From Salinibacterium sp. G-O1 (GTDB lineage Bacteria > Actinomycetota > Actinomycetes > Actinomycetales > Microbacteriaceae), in the NCBI RefSeq assembly GCF_030063305.1, contig NZ_JASISV010000001.1, forward strand, positions 1,054,001 to 1,118,000: DNA of 64,000 nt, written 5' to 3'. The notes below the pieces were generated by a model, which was given only the letters and a program-made list of their open reading frames with translations, was not told where the DNA came from and ran no database searches. This document shows, piece by piece, positions 1 through 8,772 of the stretch; position 1 is the stretch's first letter, and every line of letters starts with the position of its first letter. The translations under genes were made by a program, and so were the position numbers.

Positions 1-447
1 GTCAGGCTTGATTGAGTCCATCTCTGCGCTGACAAAGACCCGTTCGAAGAATGTCCCCATGGGGGAGTACCTAAAACCGCTCGAAAAATCGAACCCGGCG
101 TTGGAAAGGATCGCGAGCCTGGTGCCGCCGTCGTGCAGCTCCTCGATGAGGTCGACTGTGGCCGGCTCGATGCTCCACCAGCTGCGGAAGTCGGCGACCC
201 ACAGTTCGTGCACCTTTGACGCACGCCAGGTGACGCCGAGATCTGCGGCGATCAGTGCCCAATATTCGCGGATGCTCGTGGTGCCCTGGTCAAGGCCGTC
301 GCGGTGGGACCAGTACGACGCCCAGAAGGGTTCGGCGTCGCAGCCGGAGACTGCGAGGAGTGCGCTGGTGTCGCTTTCGCTCGGCGAACGGGAGATCACC
401 TCGCCGTAATCGAAGACGACTGTGCGACGGGGGATGCTGATGACCAT
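1..447 (-). CDS. HAD-superfamily hydrolase, N-terminal part (runs off the window)
   Basis: The first 149 residues of a haloacid-dehalogenase-type hydrolase are present; the C-terminus lies beyond the left edge. The nucleophile motif reads VFDYGEV with Asp13, and Gly15 replaces the second Asp of the usual DxD, as in the FDxGG/N-V branch of HAD-IA phosphatases. Motif II is LAILSNAG (Ser115) and the motif III Lys is in the final KPD (Lys147). These enzymes use an aspartyl-phosphate intermediate; the substrate cannot be read from sequence. ATG at 447 is preceded by TAGTTT and exactly six bases, which suggests a leaderless transcript. It diverges from the NAD(P)HX dehydratase gene only 22 bases away, and the two -10 elements overlap. 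Confidence 0.85.
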   Translation of the reverse strand, partial: MVISIPRRTVVFDYGEVISRSPSESDTSALLAVSGCDAEPFWASYWSHRDGLDQGTTSIREYWALIAADLGVTWRASKVHELWVADFRSWWSIEPATVDLIEELHDGGTRLAILSNAGFDFSSGFRYSPMGTFFERVFVSAEMDSIKPD

Positions 448-469
448 CGCACCAAACTATCGTGAGGCT

Positions 470-1282
470 ATGAGTGCGTACACGTCATGGACTGTGCAGG
501 ATGCCGCGGAGCGAATCGCAGTGCCCGCCACGGACGACGATAAATACTCGCGCGGGGTTCTCGGGGTGATCACCGGCTCGACCATGTACCCGGGCGCTGC
601 CGTGATCGGCGTGGAGGCGGCGCTGCGCACCGGTGTGGGGATGGTTCGCTACCTCGGCCCGGAGCGCGCGGCAGATCTGGTGCTGCAGCGGCGGCCCGAG
701 GCAGTGATCAGCGACGGTCGAGTGCAGGCCTGGCTGATGGGCTCGGGCATGGATCACGTCGAGCGCGAAAGCCTGCCACACATGGTCGCCGCTTTGGCGC
801 AGCCGGTGCCCGTCGTGCTCGACGGGGGTGCGCTCGATCTTCATTCGCGGGCGGGCGGCCCGGTCGTGGTCACGCCACACTTCCGCGAACTGGCGCGGTT
901 GTTGGGTGCCGACGTCTCGGATGTCGCCGCTGACCCGTCGGCGTGGGCGCGAAAAGCGGCAGACGCTCTTGGCGTCACAGTGCTGCTCAAGGGGCACACG
1001 ACGTACGTCGCTGGACCCGGCATCTCACTGAGCGCCGCGTCTGCACCCACCTGGCTGGCGACGGCGGGGGCCGGCGACGCCCTCGCCGGCATCCTCGGCG
1101 CACTGGTGGCCACCCATTCGCGCGAGGTTCAGGATGACCCCACCGAGCTCGCGCGGCTTGCAGCGACGGCGGCGGTGGTGCATGGTCTCGCGGCCGAGCG
1201 GGCCTCGGCCGGTGGCCCGCTCACCGTCCTCGATCTGGCAGCCGCGGTGCCGGCGACGATCGGCGCGCTGCTGCGCGGCTGA
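470..1282 (+). CDS. nnrD: ADP/ATP-dependent NAD(P)H-hydrate dehydratase
   Basis: YjeF C-terminal / ribokinase-like fold protein of 270 residues that dehydrates hydrated NADH and NADPH, a cofactor-repair role in the cytoplasm. The early conserved segment KYSRGVLGVITGS (from about residue 24) and the nucleotide-binding, catalytic loop AGAGDALAG near residue 200 are clear. The N-terminal epimerase domain found in some fusions is absent, so this is a dehydratase-only form. In-frame starts exist at 422, 434 and 440, but they would overlap the divergent gene; ATG 470 has TATCGT (458-463) and six bases in front, matching the leaderless pattern seen repeatedly in this window. Confidence 0.9.
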   Translation: MSAYTSWTVQDAAERIAVPATDDDKYSRGVLGVITGSTMYPGAAVIGVEAALRTGVGMVRYLGPERAADLVLQRRPEAVISDGRVQAWLMGSGMDHVERESLPHMVAALAQPVPVVLDGGALDLHSRAGGPVVVTPHFRELARLLGADVSDVAADPSAWARKAADALGVTVLLKGHTTYVAGPGISLSAASAPTWLATAGAGDALAGILGALVATHSREVQDDPTELARLAATAAVVHGLAAERASAGGPLTVLDLAAAVPATIGALLRG

Positions 1283-1336
1283 ATCAGCGTCAGCCCACCG
1301 CGCGGTCGCTCAGAGTGACCGGGCTACGCTAGCGAG

Positions 1337-2566
1337 ATGACGGAATCCACGCCCCGGCTACGCGGCGTCGATCGTCTCCTGGGCAGTCGCCCGGCCGCCT
1401 GGGCGGGCTTCATCGTGGTGCACGCGTGGCTCGCCTGGTTGTGCCTCTTCGGTCGGCATGAGGGCATGAACGATGTGTCGTCCGTCTACCGTCAGTGGGT
1501 CGAGCAGGCGCTCGACACCGGCGTCATCGTGGGGATCGACTCTGCCTGGGTCTATCCCATCCTCGCCATCGTGCCGATGCTCGCGGCCGCGGCATTCGGC
1601 ACTGCCCACTACGTGGCCACCTGGGTGGCGCTGGTCGTTGCCGTCAACGCGCTGGCCTTCGCCGTCATCGCCACGGGCACTCGTGTACGCGTGGCGTGGT
1701 GGTGGCTCGCATTCTTGGTCGCGCTGGGCCCCATCGCCCTTGCTCGCATCGACGCGATCACCGTGTCTCTCGGAGTCGTCGGTGTTCTGATGCTTTCGAC
1801 GAGGCCCAGACTCGCCGGCGTGGTGCTGGCGGTGGCGACCTGGGTGAAGGTCTGGCCCGCCGTGCTCATCGCCGCGGCCGTCGTGACGTCGCGCAGCCGC
1901 TGGCGAATTGTGCTGGCCGGCGCGGTGGTGTCTGCGGGCGTGGTGATTCTGGCGCTTATCCTCGGGGGCGGCGCCAGAATCCTCAGTTTCGTCACCGAAC
2001 AAGCCGGTCGAGGCCTGCAGATCGAGGCTCCCATCACCACATTCTGGATGTGGGCTGCCTTCACCGGGCAGCCGGGCGCTTCGGTCTATTTCGACCACGA
2101 GATCATCACCTACCAGGTGACCGGTGCCGGTGTGGATGTCGCTGCGGCAGCCATGACTCCGCTCCTGGTGGTCGTGGTGGCCGTTGTACTCGCGCTCGGC
2201 GTGAGGGCGGTACGGGCCGGGGCGACCATGGCCCAGGTTTTGCCCTCACTCTCGCTTTCTCTCGTGGTCGCGCTCATCGCGGTGAACAAGGTGGGCTCGC
2301 CCCAGTTCATCGGTTGGATCGCTGTTCCGATCGTGCTCGGGCTCGCGATGGCGGGCGGATCATTCCGAACGCCGGCATTTATCGCGCTCGGGATTGCTGC
2401 ACTTACGCAGGTAATCTATCCCTATTTGTACTTCGATCTGGTGACGCTGCAGCCGGGGATGCTGCTGGCTCTGACCCTGCGGAATATCCTTGAGTTCGTG
2501 CTGCTTGGCTGGGCCATCCGAGCGCTCGTACTATCGCCGAGCCGGCGCCCGCTGGCCACCCTATGA
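1337..2566 (+). CDS. GT87-type polyprenyl-phosphate-dependent mannosyltransferase-like membrane protein
   Basis: Polytopic membrane protein of 409 residues with about ten hydrophobic segments. It carries the short cytoplasmic-edge motif WVKVWPAVLI (about residue 171) typical of DUF2029 / GT87 proteins, which include the actinobacterial PimE-type alpha-mannosyltransferases of cell-envelope glycolipids. The donor and acceptor here are unknown. TACGCT (1325-1330) lies six bases before ATG 1337, so translation is probably leaderless. The stop codon shares bases with the ribosome-binding site of the next gene, so the two are likely co-transcribed. Confidence 0.75.
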   Translation: MTESTPRLRGVDRLLGSRPAAWAGFIVVHAWLAWLCLFGRHEGMNDVSSVYRQWVEQALDTGVIVGIDSAWVYPILAIVPMLAAAAFGTAHYVATWVALVVAVNALAFAVIATGTRVRVAWWWLAFLVALGPIALARIDAITVSLGVVGVLMLSTRPRLAGVVLAVATWVKVWPAVLIAAAVVTSRSRWRIVLAGAVVSAGVVILALILGGGARILSFVTEQAGRGLQIEAPITTFWMWAAFTGQPGASVYFDHEIITYQVTGAGVDVAAAAMTPLLVVVVAVVLALGVRAVRAGATMAQVLPSLSLSLVVALIAVNKVGSPQFIGWIAVPIVLGLAMAGGSFRTPAFIALGIAALTQVIYPYLYFDLVTLQPGMLLALTLRNILEFVLLGWAIRALVLSPSRRPLATL

Positions 2567-2576
2567 AGGAGTTGTC

Positions 2577-2891
2577 ATGCTCGTAGCATTCTCGGTAGCA
2601 CCCAGCGGAGGGTCAGGCGAGGGCGATTCGGTGCATGCCGCGGTGGCTGCTGCCGTGCAGGTGGTGCGCAATTCCGGTCTTCCCAACAGCACCGACTCGA
2701 TGTTCACCACCATCGAGGGTGAGTGGGACGAGGTCTTCGACGTCGTTAGGCGCGCGACCGACGCCGTGGCCGCCTATGGCACGAGGGTGTCTCTCGTGCT
2801 GAAGGCAGACATCCGACCCGGTCACACCGGGGAACTCAACGGCAAGGTTGAGCGACTCGAGCGTGCCATCGCCGACGCAAATCTCGATTGA
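2577..2891 (+). CDS. MTH1187/YqgV-family thiamine-binding protein
   Basis: Small protein of 104 residues of the former DUF77 family (PF01910), whose members form ferredoxin-like-fold tetramers and bind thiamine. Characteristic stretches are the N-terminal LVAFSVAP, the central FTTIEGEWDEVF and the RVSLVLKADIRPG strand. The reading frame is open upstream to 2490, but ATG 2577 follows a strong GAAGGAG (2565-2571), which decides the start. It is placed ten bases after the GT87 gene. A short AT-rich hairpin follows the stop codon. Confidence 0.85.
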   Translation: MLVAFSVAPSGGSGEGDSVHAAVAAAVQVVRNSGLPNSTDSMFTTIEGEWDEVFDVVRRATDAVAAYGTRVSLVLKADIRPGHTGELNGKVERLERAIADANLD

Positions 2892-2910
2892 ATCGAATCG
2901 TTTCGATTTT
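2891..2910 (+). terminator. possible weak intrinsic terminator
   Basis: Seven-base arms AATCGAA and TTCGATT (2891-2897 / 2902-2908) flank a TCGT loop and run into a short T stretch, immediately after the stop of the thiamine-binding protein gene. The stem is AT-rich, hence weak; the match is suggestive only. Confidence 0.35.
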
Positions 2911-3008
2911 GTGATTTCGGCCGTAGGATGAAGTCGGCTCGACGGTGAGTGCACTTCCACACACTCTCGTCGATCGGACCATTTGTGACACTCTCACCAC
3001 CGGCTGTC

Positions 3009-4283
3009 ATGCCGCTCAGCCCCACCCGTGTTCGTCTCGCGCTGCTGGCGCTCGCGCTCGGGGGCTTCGGAATCGGGCTCACCGAGTTCGTCGCGATGGG
3101 GCTGCTGCCCAACCTCGCGTCTGACCTGCTTCCGGCGCTGTGGGCACAATCGCACGAGCGCGCGAATGCGCAGGCCGGCTGGCTGATCACGGCGTACGCG
3201 CTCGGCGTCGTGGTGGGTGCCCCCACAATCGCAGCTCTTGCGGCCCGGTTCCCGCGAAAACAATTGCTGCTCGCGTGCGTCGGCGTCTTCGTGCTCGGCA
3301 CTGTCGCGTCTGCGCTGCTTCCCACCTTCGGCCTCGTGCTCATTGCGCGGTTCATCGCGGCATTGCCACACGGCGCCTATTTCGGAATCGCCGCCCTGGT
3401 TGCTGCGTCGTTGATGGGGCCAGGCAAGCGCGGTCGAGGCGTCGCTCTGGTGCTCTCCGGCCTCACGATCGCCAACGTCATCGGCGTTCCCTCCATCACC
3501 TACCTGGGGCAGCAATCCGGATGGCGTATTGCCTACCTGGTGGTCGCCGCAGTGTTCGCACTGACCTTCGTGGCGGTGCTGCTGGTGGTGCCGATGCAGG
3601 ACGGCGACCGCAGCGCGACCATGAAGCGGGAACTCTCGGCGCTGGCGCGCCCCCAGGTGTGGCTGGCCCTGCTGATCGGCGCCCTGGGATTCGGCGGCTT
3701 CTTCGCGGTCTACACCTACATCTCACCGCTGGCCACGAACGTCACGGGGCTCGAGCCGGGAATGGTGCCCTTCGTGCTGGTCGCTGCCGGTATCGGCATG
3801 ACGATCGGCAACCTGATCGGCGGCCGGGCGGCCGACCACAGCATCATGGGCACGTTGTTTGTCTGTTTTGGCGTCTTTGCCGCAGCGCTCACCGGTCTCG
3901 CACTCACCGGCCAGCATCCGGTGGGGCTCTTCGTGTTCGTGTTCCTGGTGGGCGGGGCGGCGGCGGCGCTGTCGCCGGCCATCCAGACCCGGCTCATGGA
4001 TGTCGCGGGCGACAGTCAGACGCTGGCCGCCGCGATCAACCACTCGGCCTTGAATCTCGGCAACAGCCTCGGCGCGTGGCTTGGCGGCGTGACAATCGCC
4101 GCAGGCTTCGGCTATCTCTCTCCGGCGTGGGTCGGACTCCTACTGTGCGTTCCGGGAGTCGCGCTGGCGGTCATCAGCCTCGCCGCGCAACGTTCCACGG
4201 CGCGACGTCGCGCCGAAGCCGAGGTTGAACTCGACTTCGGGCGTGGGGTCCCAGAGCTCGTTGAGAGCGACTCCCAGGCTTAG
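3009..4283 (+). CDS. MFS transporter, AraJ/Cmx-like drug or sugar efflux (DHA1)
   Basis: Twelve-helix major facilitator of about 424 residues. The N-terminus LALGGFGIGLTEFVAMGLLP and the loop ARFPRKQLLLA after helix 2 are hallmarks of the AraJ / chloramphenicol-efflux (Cmx, CmlR) branch of DHA1 proton antiporters. Substrate is not predictable. The frame is open from GTG 2949, with another GTG at 2985; ATG 3009 is chosen because family similarity begins there, but no upstream site is convincing, so the start is uncertain. Its last four bases overlap the convergent response-regulator gene. Confidence 0.8.
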   Translation: MPLSPTRVRLALLALALGGFGIGLTEFVAMGLLPNLASDLLPALWAQSHERANAQAGWLITAYALGVVVGAPTIAALAARFPRKQLLLACVGVFVLGTVASALLPTFGLVLIARFIAALPHGAYFGIAALVAASLMGPGKRGRGVALVLSGLTIANVIGVPSITYLGQQSGWRIAYLVVAAVFALTFVAVLLVVPMQDGDRSATMKRELSALARPQVWLALLIGALGFGGFFAVYTYISPLATNVTGLEPGMVPFVLVAAGIGMTIGNLIGGRAADHSIMGTLFVCFGVFAAALTGLALTGQHPVGLFVFVFLVGGAAAALSPAIQTRLMDVAGDSQTLAAAINHSALNLGNSLGAWLGGVTIAAGFGYLSPAWVGLLLCVPGVALAVISLAAQRSTARRRAEAEVELDFGRGVPELVESDSQA

Positions 4284-4951
4284 AACTGGCGGGGCAGGTC
4301 TGCCTCGACGAGGATGCCGTCCTCGAGGGCACGCTTGCGCAGGGCCACCTTGGTGCCGACGTCAAAGCCAGCGACGCGGTACTTCTCGCGGATTCGCTTG
4401 AGGTAGCTCTTCGCGGTCTCCTCGGAAATGCTGAGCTGGAACGCGACGGCCTTGACCGGCTCGCCTCCGCCGTAGAGTGCCATGACCCTGCGCTCCTGGG
4501 CGCTGAGCTTGGGGGAGCCCCCGACCTCGCCCGCATTGAGGGCCAGGTCAAGCTCTGCTGAGATGAACGACTCGCCGTTGGATGCCGCGCGGATAGCCTC
4601 GACGATCATTCCGGCGTCTTCGCTCTTCACGAGGTAGCCGAGCGCTCCAGCGCCCAGGGCCTCACGTACCACGTTCGGCTCGGAGTATGTGCTCATGAGC
4701 ACGACCCTGACGCCGGTGGTGCGCAGCGTATTGATCTTCAGCGAGACCGGGATGTTGTCTTTGAGGTCGAGGTCGAGAAGAACGACGTCGACGGGAAACT
4801 CGGGGTGCGTGATCAGCTCGGGCCAGGTCGGCACCGCCACCACCATGTCAATGTCTGTGGCGGCATTGGTGATCCACTCGGTCAGCGCGCCGAGCAGCAT
4901 CCTGTGGTCGTCAACGAGTGCAACACGGATTCGTTTGATCTGGTCGGTCAC
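4280..4951 (-). CDS. NarL/FixJ-family response regulator
   Basis: Two-domain transcription factor of 223 residues. The receiver domain (about 8-125) has the acidic pair DD at 14-15, the phospho-acceptor in VVLLDLDL (Asp60) and the conserved Lys in GYLVKSED (Lys109). The C-terminal LuxR-type helix-turn-helix begins at LSAQERRVMALY and contains SISEETAKSYLKRI. GTG 4951 is preceded by AGAGGA at good spacing. It is the third gene of a three-gene unit with the two membrane proteins upstream and is the likely phosphorylation target of the kinase encoded at 6215-7378. Confidence 0.92.
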   Translation of the reverse strand: MTDQIKRIRVALVDDHRMLLGALTEWITNAATDIDMVVAVPTWPELITHPEFPVDVVLLDLDLKDNIPVSLKINTLRTTGVRVVLMSTYSEPNVVREALGAGALGYLVKSEDAGMIVEAIRAASNGESFISAELDLALNAGEVGGSPKLSAQERRVMALYGGGEPVKAVAFQLSISEETAKSYLKRIREKYRVAGFDVGTKVALRKRALEDGILVEADLPRQF

Positions 4952-4970
4952 GGTAGGTCCTCTGTTTGGG

Positions 4971-6218
4971 TTACTGGTCTGCTGGATTGTCGACGAGGCA
5001 GGCTATCTCTACCCGCAGCGTGGAGTTCTGAGTTGAGTCACTGTACTGGCCGATCTTGCCCAGAGCTTCCCACGTTGCCGGGTCGACTTTGTTCCGGGAA
5101 ACGCCGGTGATGGTGAGCGTGATGGGAATCGTGATCTTTCGTCCATAGCCTGTCTCGACCGATTGCGTGACGGGGCCCACCGCGATCTGCACGCTGCGCG
5201 TTGCACTCTTCGCGGCGTCGTTGATGAGAAGCCAGACCGAAGACAACAGCCCATCACGCTGCTGGGGGTCGAGCAGCCCGGCGAGGCTCCCCTTATCGGC
5301 AAGGGTGACGGTTTTTCCGAGCAGGTCTGATTCGGTGATGGCGTGGTAGAGCCACGTTTCCCGACGGCCCTCGATGAGATGAAGCCTGAGTTCGGTGGCG
5401 AGGGAGGCAGCAACCGACGCTGTCCTGGGGTCGAGGGGAAGCTTCGTGCGGCCGGTCGAGACGGAGTCGAGCAGCTCCTCTGCGGCCAGGTCAAGTCGGG
5501 CGAGCTCTTCTGAGGCCATCATCCCGACGGCGAAACGGGGAGCAGACACCGTGCTCTGCACCAGAACCCGGTCGAGTTCGACCTGCACCAGCCTGCGGAA
5601 ACCTCTGACCAGCACGACCGCGATTAGTGCTGGCACCACCGTGAGCGCGAGGGTGGTCACCTGCGGCGCGAGGTTGGCCGGTGTGAGCGACGTGTTGAGC
5701 AGGATGCAGACGATGAAGGCAGCGCCGATAAATCCGGCAGTGACAAGGATGTCGGATGCCCGCCTCGTGACGACGACACTGACGAGCGCGACGCCGGCAG
5801 CCACGGACGCCGTCGCGTAGTGGCCGATGTCGTTCAGCGGCCAGATCGCATAAAAGTCGAGGGCGATCGTGACGCTCAGGCCCGCCACAAACAGCGCAAA
5901 CATCCAGTTCGGCAGCTCTCCGACGACAGCCCGCGACACGATGATGGTCGCGATGAGCACACCGATCAGAACGACCCAGGCAGCGAGGGCGATGAGCGGA
6001 TCAGGGTACGAGTCCCAGAGCGCTACCAGCCAGATCAGGCAGTAAATGGTGAGCAGGCCGCAGACGACTATCGCTCCGACACCGATGAAACCTATTCCCA
6101 GGCTGGACCTGAGGGGAGTGGCGGCCCGGATGACGCGGCGCGTGGCATCGGCTTCACGCCGCTTGCCTCGGCCGAGGATGACGCCGAGCGTGTTCTCCTC
6201 GGGGGGTGAATACGTCAT
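4971..6218 (-). CDS. membrane protein with degenerate kinase-like C-terminus (two-component partner)
   Basis: Protein of 415 residues: a charged N-terminus, about seven hydrophobic segments (roughly residues 35-215), then a soluble region. The layout resembles the neighbouring histidine kinase, and the C-terminal part (about 230-415) sits where a dimerisation/ATPase module would be. However, I see no phospho-accepting His box, no N box and no glycine-rich ATP lid, so it should not be an active kinase. It overlaps the true kinase gene by four bases and precedes the response regulator by 19. I infer a sensory or regulatory partner; the family is not recognised. Confidence 0.7.
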   Translation of the reverse strand: MTYSPPEENTLGVILGRGKRREADATRRVIRAATPLRSSLGIGFIGVGAIVVCGLLTIYCLIWLVALWDSYPDPLIALAAWVVLIGVLIATIIVSRAVVGELPNWMFALFVAGLSVTIALDFYAIWPLNDIGHYATASVAAGVALVSVVVTRRASDILVTAGFIGAAFIVCILLNTSLTPANLAPQVTTLALTVVPALIAVVLVRGFRRLVQVELDRVLVQSTVSAPRFAVGMMASEELARLDLAAEELLDSVSTGRTKLPLDPRTASVAASLATELRLHLIEGRRETWLYHAITESDLLGKTVTLADKGSLAGLLDPQQRDGLLSSVWLLINDAAKSATRSVQIAVGPVTQSVETGYGRKITIPITLTITGVSRNKVDPATWEALGKIGQYSDSTQNSTLRVEIACLVDNPADQ

Positions 6219-7378
6219 CGCGGCACCTCCAGGACCACTGTGGTGCCAGACCCGGGTGACGAGAACAATCGCGCCCTGCCGCCAACCTCCTTGAGTCGGC
6301 CCACCACGGACTCCTTGAAGCCCAGCCGTGCCGAATCGACATCATCGAGCAGGAAGCCAACGCCGGCATCAGTGATCATGGCTCTCACCGTAGTTTCGTC
6401 GTCGGTGATGGTGACGTGGGCCTCGGTGACGCCGGAGTGCCGTCGAACATTCTCGAGGCATTCAGCAAGTGCCAGCAAGAACGCATCGAGCACTTCGCTG
6501 GGGAGCAGCACCTGCCCGGTACCGTGCCAGCTGACCTCGAGGCCCATTCGGCCGAATCGCTGCTTCACAGACTCGAGGGTGGTGCCAAGGACGGTCTCCT
6601 CGACCTTCTCGAGGTTGTAGTTGCCCGAAGACTGCGGGGTGGGGGTGGCGCCGAGCCTGAGCTGGCGCAGGAGTCTCGCATCGTCCGCTGACTGCTGGCG
6701 CATGGCATCCGGTGCCACGCCGACTCCCGAGTGTGCGAGCAGCGTGAGGGTCGCAAGAACCGTGTCGTGAAGGAGCCTCGCGCCCTGCCGCCGCTGTGCC
6801 TCAGTTTCGCTGGCCTGTCGCTCTGCCCGGTGTGCCCGCCCGATGCTTGCGATCCTACGAGCGACCTGTGGCACTCCGGCACTGACCCAGAAGCCGATGA
6901 CGGCGGCGACGGTCCATCCAAGAACGATCGCCGACAGTGTGCGGGAGATGGGCTGGGAGGCCAGCGTCAGAAGCGCGGTCGTCAGGCTCACCATGACGAA
7001 ACCGGTGACGAGGGCGACACGACGCACAGTGTCGATGGTGAGAACGATCGCGGCCGAGGCCAGTGAGGCGCCAGCGATCTGCATGACGGCAGAGATCGCC
7101 GACTGGCTCGGGCTGGTGAGAGGAAGCGTGGTGACGAGCACGATGATCGTGAGACCGACGAAGTACGACGCGACGACCCAGCCGAGTGAGCGGCTGCGAC
7201 CCATCATGAACTGGAAAAAACCGAGGACAACGTAGAGCGGGAAGCAAATCGCGTATGTGGCGAAATCGACGGCGCCAGGCAGGCTAAGGCAGACGAGGGA
7301 AACGACGGTGAAGCTCAGGCCGAAAACTCGGGCGGTGCGCTGGAGCAGGCGGTTGCGCTCCTTGTCTATGAGGTCCAT
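6215..7378 (-). CDS. membrane sensor histidine kinase (HisKA_3-like)
   Basis: Protein of 387 residues counting from ATG 7378. Six hydrophobic segments occupy about residues 20-170, followed by a short linker and the dimerisation helix with RLLHDTVLATL, phospho-acceptor His204. The ATPase domain has the N box LAECLENVRRHSG (Asn310) and the lid motif DAGVGF, ending in the GSGTTVVLEVP signature of NarX/DesK-type kinases. No extracellular sensor domain is obvious, so sensing is probably intramembrane. The frame stays open to GTG 7426; ATG 7378 follows a short GAG-type site and is preferred. It phosphorylates, by inference, the regulator at 4280-4951. Confidence 0.85.
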   Translation of the reverse strand: MDLIDKERNRLLQRTARVFGLSFTVVSLVCLSLPGAVDFATYAICFPLYVVLGFFQFMMGRSRSLGWVVASYFVGLTIIVLVTTLPLTSPSQSAISAVMQIAGASLASAAIVLTIDTVRRVALVTGFVMVSLTTALLTLASQPISRTLSAIVLGWTVAAVIGFWVSAGVPQVARRIASIGRAHRAERQASETEAQRRQGARLLHDTVLATLTLLAHSGVGVAPDAMRQQSADDARLLRQLRLGATPTPQSSGNYNLEKVEETVLGTTLESVKQRFGRMGLEVSWHGTGQVLLPSEVLDAFLLALAECLENVRRHSGVTEAHVTITDDETTVRAMITDAGVGFLLDDVDSARLGFKESVVGRLKEVGGRARLFSSPGSGTTVVLEVPR

Positions 7379-7481
7379 ATATCGCTCATAGTTCCATATT
7401 CTGACCCTAAAAAGGGGGTGGCGCACCGCAGGTCACAGCAGAGTTGAGACAGTTGCTCGTCGATTCGGGCCAGCCGCGTGT

Positions 7482-8687
7482 TCACAGATCCAGCAGACGC
7501 TCGATCTGAGGACCCACCAGCGCATCCTCGATGAGAAAACCGTCGTGGCCGAATTGCGAGGAGATCAGGTGAGGATGATCCCCGTCAATGTTGCCGGGGG
7601 CATAGGCGGCGATGTGATCCTGGTCGACCGGCGGAAAGAGCCGGTCGCTGTCGATGGCGAGGATGAGCGCAGGCATCGTCACCCGTGCGAGAGCTTCTGC
7701 CGTGCCTCCTCTGCCCCGACCGACGTCGTGCGAGTTCATCGCCCCGAGGAGCGTGAGGTAGCTGTTCGCATCGAAACGTCGCGTGAACTTGTTGCCGTGG
7801 AAGTCGAGGTAGCTTTCAACGGCGTAGCGTCCGCCATCGCCCAGCGGGCTGACCTCGCTTTGCGCACTGCGTTCGAACCGGTCGTTCAGCTCGCTTGAAG
7901 ACCGGTAGTTGAGCAGTGCCATGCGTCGAGCGAGCGCCAACCCACGGTGGGGCCCGTCCCCGTCGGCTGCCTCGTAGTACTCACCGTCCGCGAAAGCAGG
8001 ATCGATCCTGACCGCCTCGACCTGTACCGAGTTGAGTGCGATCTGGTCGGCGCTCGAGAACGCGGGCGCCGCGAGCACGGCAACGCGCTCGACACGCTCC
8101 GGATAGCTCGTAGCCCACTCGAGCGACTGCATGCCGCCCATCGAGCCGCCGATGACCGCGGCCCAACGATCGATGCCCAGCGCATTCGTGAGCGCCAGTT
8201 GGGCATCCACCTGGTCGCGAATAGTGATGAACGGAAAGCGTGGACCCCACTCCGCACCGTCGGGGGAGTATGAGGCAGGTCCCGTGCTGCCCTGGCAGCC
8301 GCCGAGCATGTTGGGGGCGACCACGAACCACCGGTCGGTGTCGATGGCTTTGCCGGGGCCGACGAGACCGTTCCACCAGCCGCCGGTGGCGTGCCCAGGG
8401 CCGGGCCGGCCCGCGACATGACTGTCCCCGGTCAGCGCATGGGCGATCAGGATCGCGTTGCTCGAGTCGGCGTTGAGCGTGCCGATGGTCTCGTAGGCGA
8501 TGCGTACAGACGGCAATACGCCGCCACGTTCGAGGGTGGTGTGCCCGATCGACAGGAACCGTCGCGAGCCCGCTGGGTCGCCTTCGCGCCAGGCGCCGGA
8601 GGCCGGGGGCTTGCCCAGCACTGAGCGCGCGTTGGCCTCGGTAATAAATGCCGAGGGAACGGTGTCTTCGGGGGTTTGCCAGTCCAT
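7482..8687 (-). CDS. metX: homoserine O-acetyltransferase
   Basis: Alpha/beta-hydrolase of 401 residues that transfers acetyl from acetyl-CoA to homoserine, the activation step of trans-sulfuration-independent methionine synthesis. The nucleophile elbow is GGSMGGMQ (Ser182), the acid lies in IDSDRLFPP (Asp348) and the base in GHDGFLIE (His381). The oxyanion/substrate region HALTGDSHV and PNMLGGCQGSTGP are also typical. ATG 8687 has GGGAGGG just upstream. It lies 3' of metY, but a strong hairpin sits between them, so the two may be expressed unequally. MetX product is used by the sulfhydrylase encoded at 8773-10092. Confidence 0.95.
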   Translation of the reverse strand: MDWQTPEDTVPSAFITEANARSVLGKPPASGAWREGDPAGSRRFLSIGHTTLERGGVLPSVRIAYETIGTLNADSSNAILIAHALTGDSHVAGRPGPGHATGGWWNGLVGPGKAIDTDRWFVVAPNMLGGCQGSTGPASYSPDGAEWGPRFPFITIRDQVDAQLALTNALGIDRWAAVIGGSMGGMQSLEWATSYPERVERVAVLAAPAFSSADQIALNSVQVEAVRIDPAFADGEYYEAADGDGPHRGLALARRMALLNYRSSSELNDRFERSAQSEVSPLGDGGRYAVESYLDFHGNKFTRRFDANSYLTLLGAMNSHDVGRGRGGTAEALARVTMPALILAIDSDRLFPPVDQDHIAAYAPGNIDGDHPHLISSQFGHDGFLIEDALVGPQIERLLDL

Positions 8688-8711
8688 GTCCCTCCCAGTA
8701 TCGCGAACAAA

Positions 8712-8749
8712 CCGGGGCGCCGTCGTTTGTTACAACGACGACGCCCCGG
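8712..8749 (-). terminator. strong hairpin between metY and metX
   Basis: Arms CCGGGGCG+CGTCGTT (8712-8727) and AACGACG+CGCCCCGG (8734-8749) pair along 15 positions with one C/A mismatch and a six-base loop. On the minus strand the hairpin is followed by TTTGTT, so it can act as an intrinsic terminator or attenuator after metY and before metX. Confidence 0.7.
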
Positions 8750-8772
8750 TGAGGTCAATCTCTGTGGCGGAT

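Noticed and set aside
1495-2493. 332-codon plus-strand ORF inside the GT87 gene
   Set aside because: Arg/His/Gly-rich shadow frame typical of high-GC DNA; the GT87 frame has a promoter and clear membrane helices.
7379-7440. TAGGGT-N6-ATG leaderless start before the histidine kinase
   Set aside because: That ATG opens a three-codon frame ending in TGA, out of frame with the kinase; it may mark the transcription start but not the kinase start.
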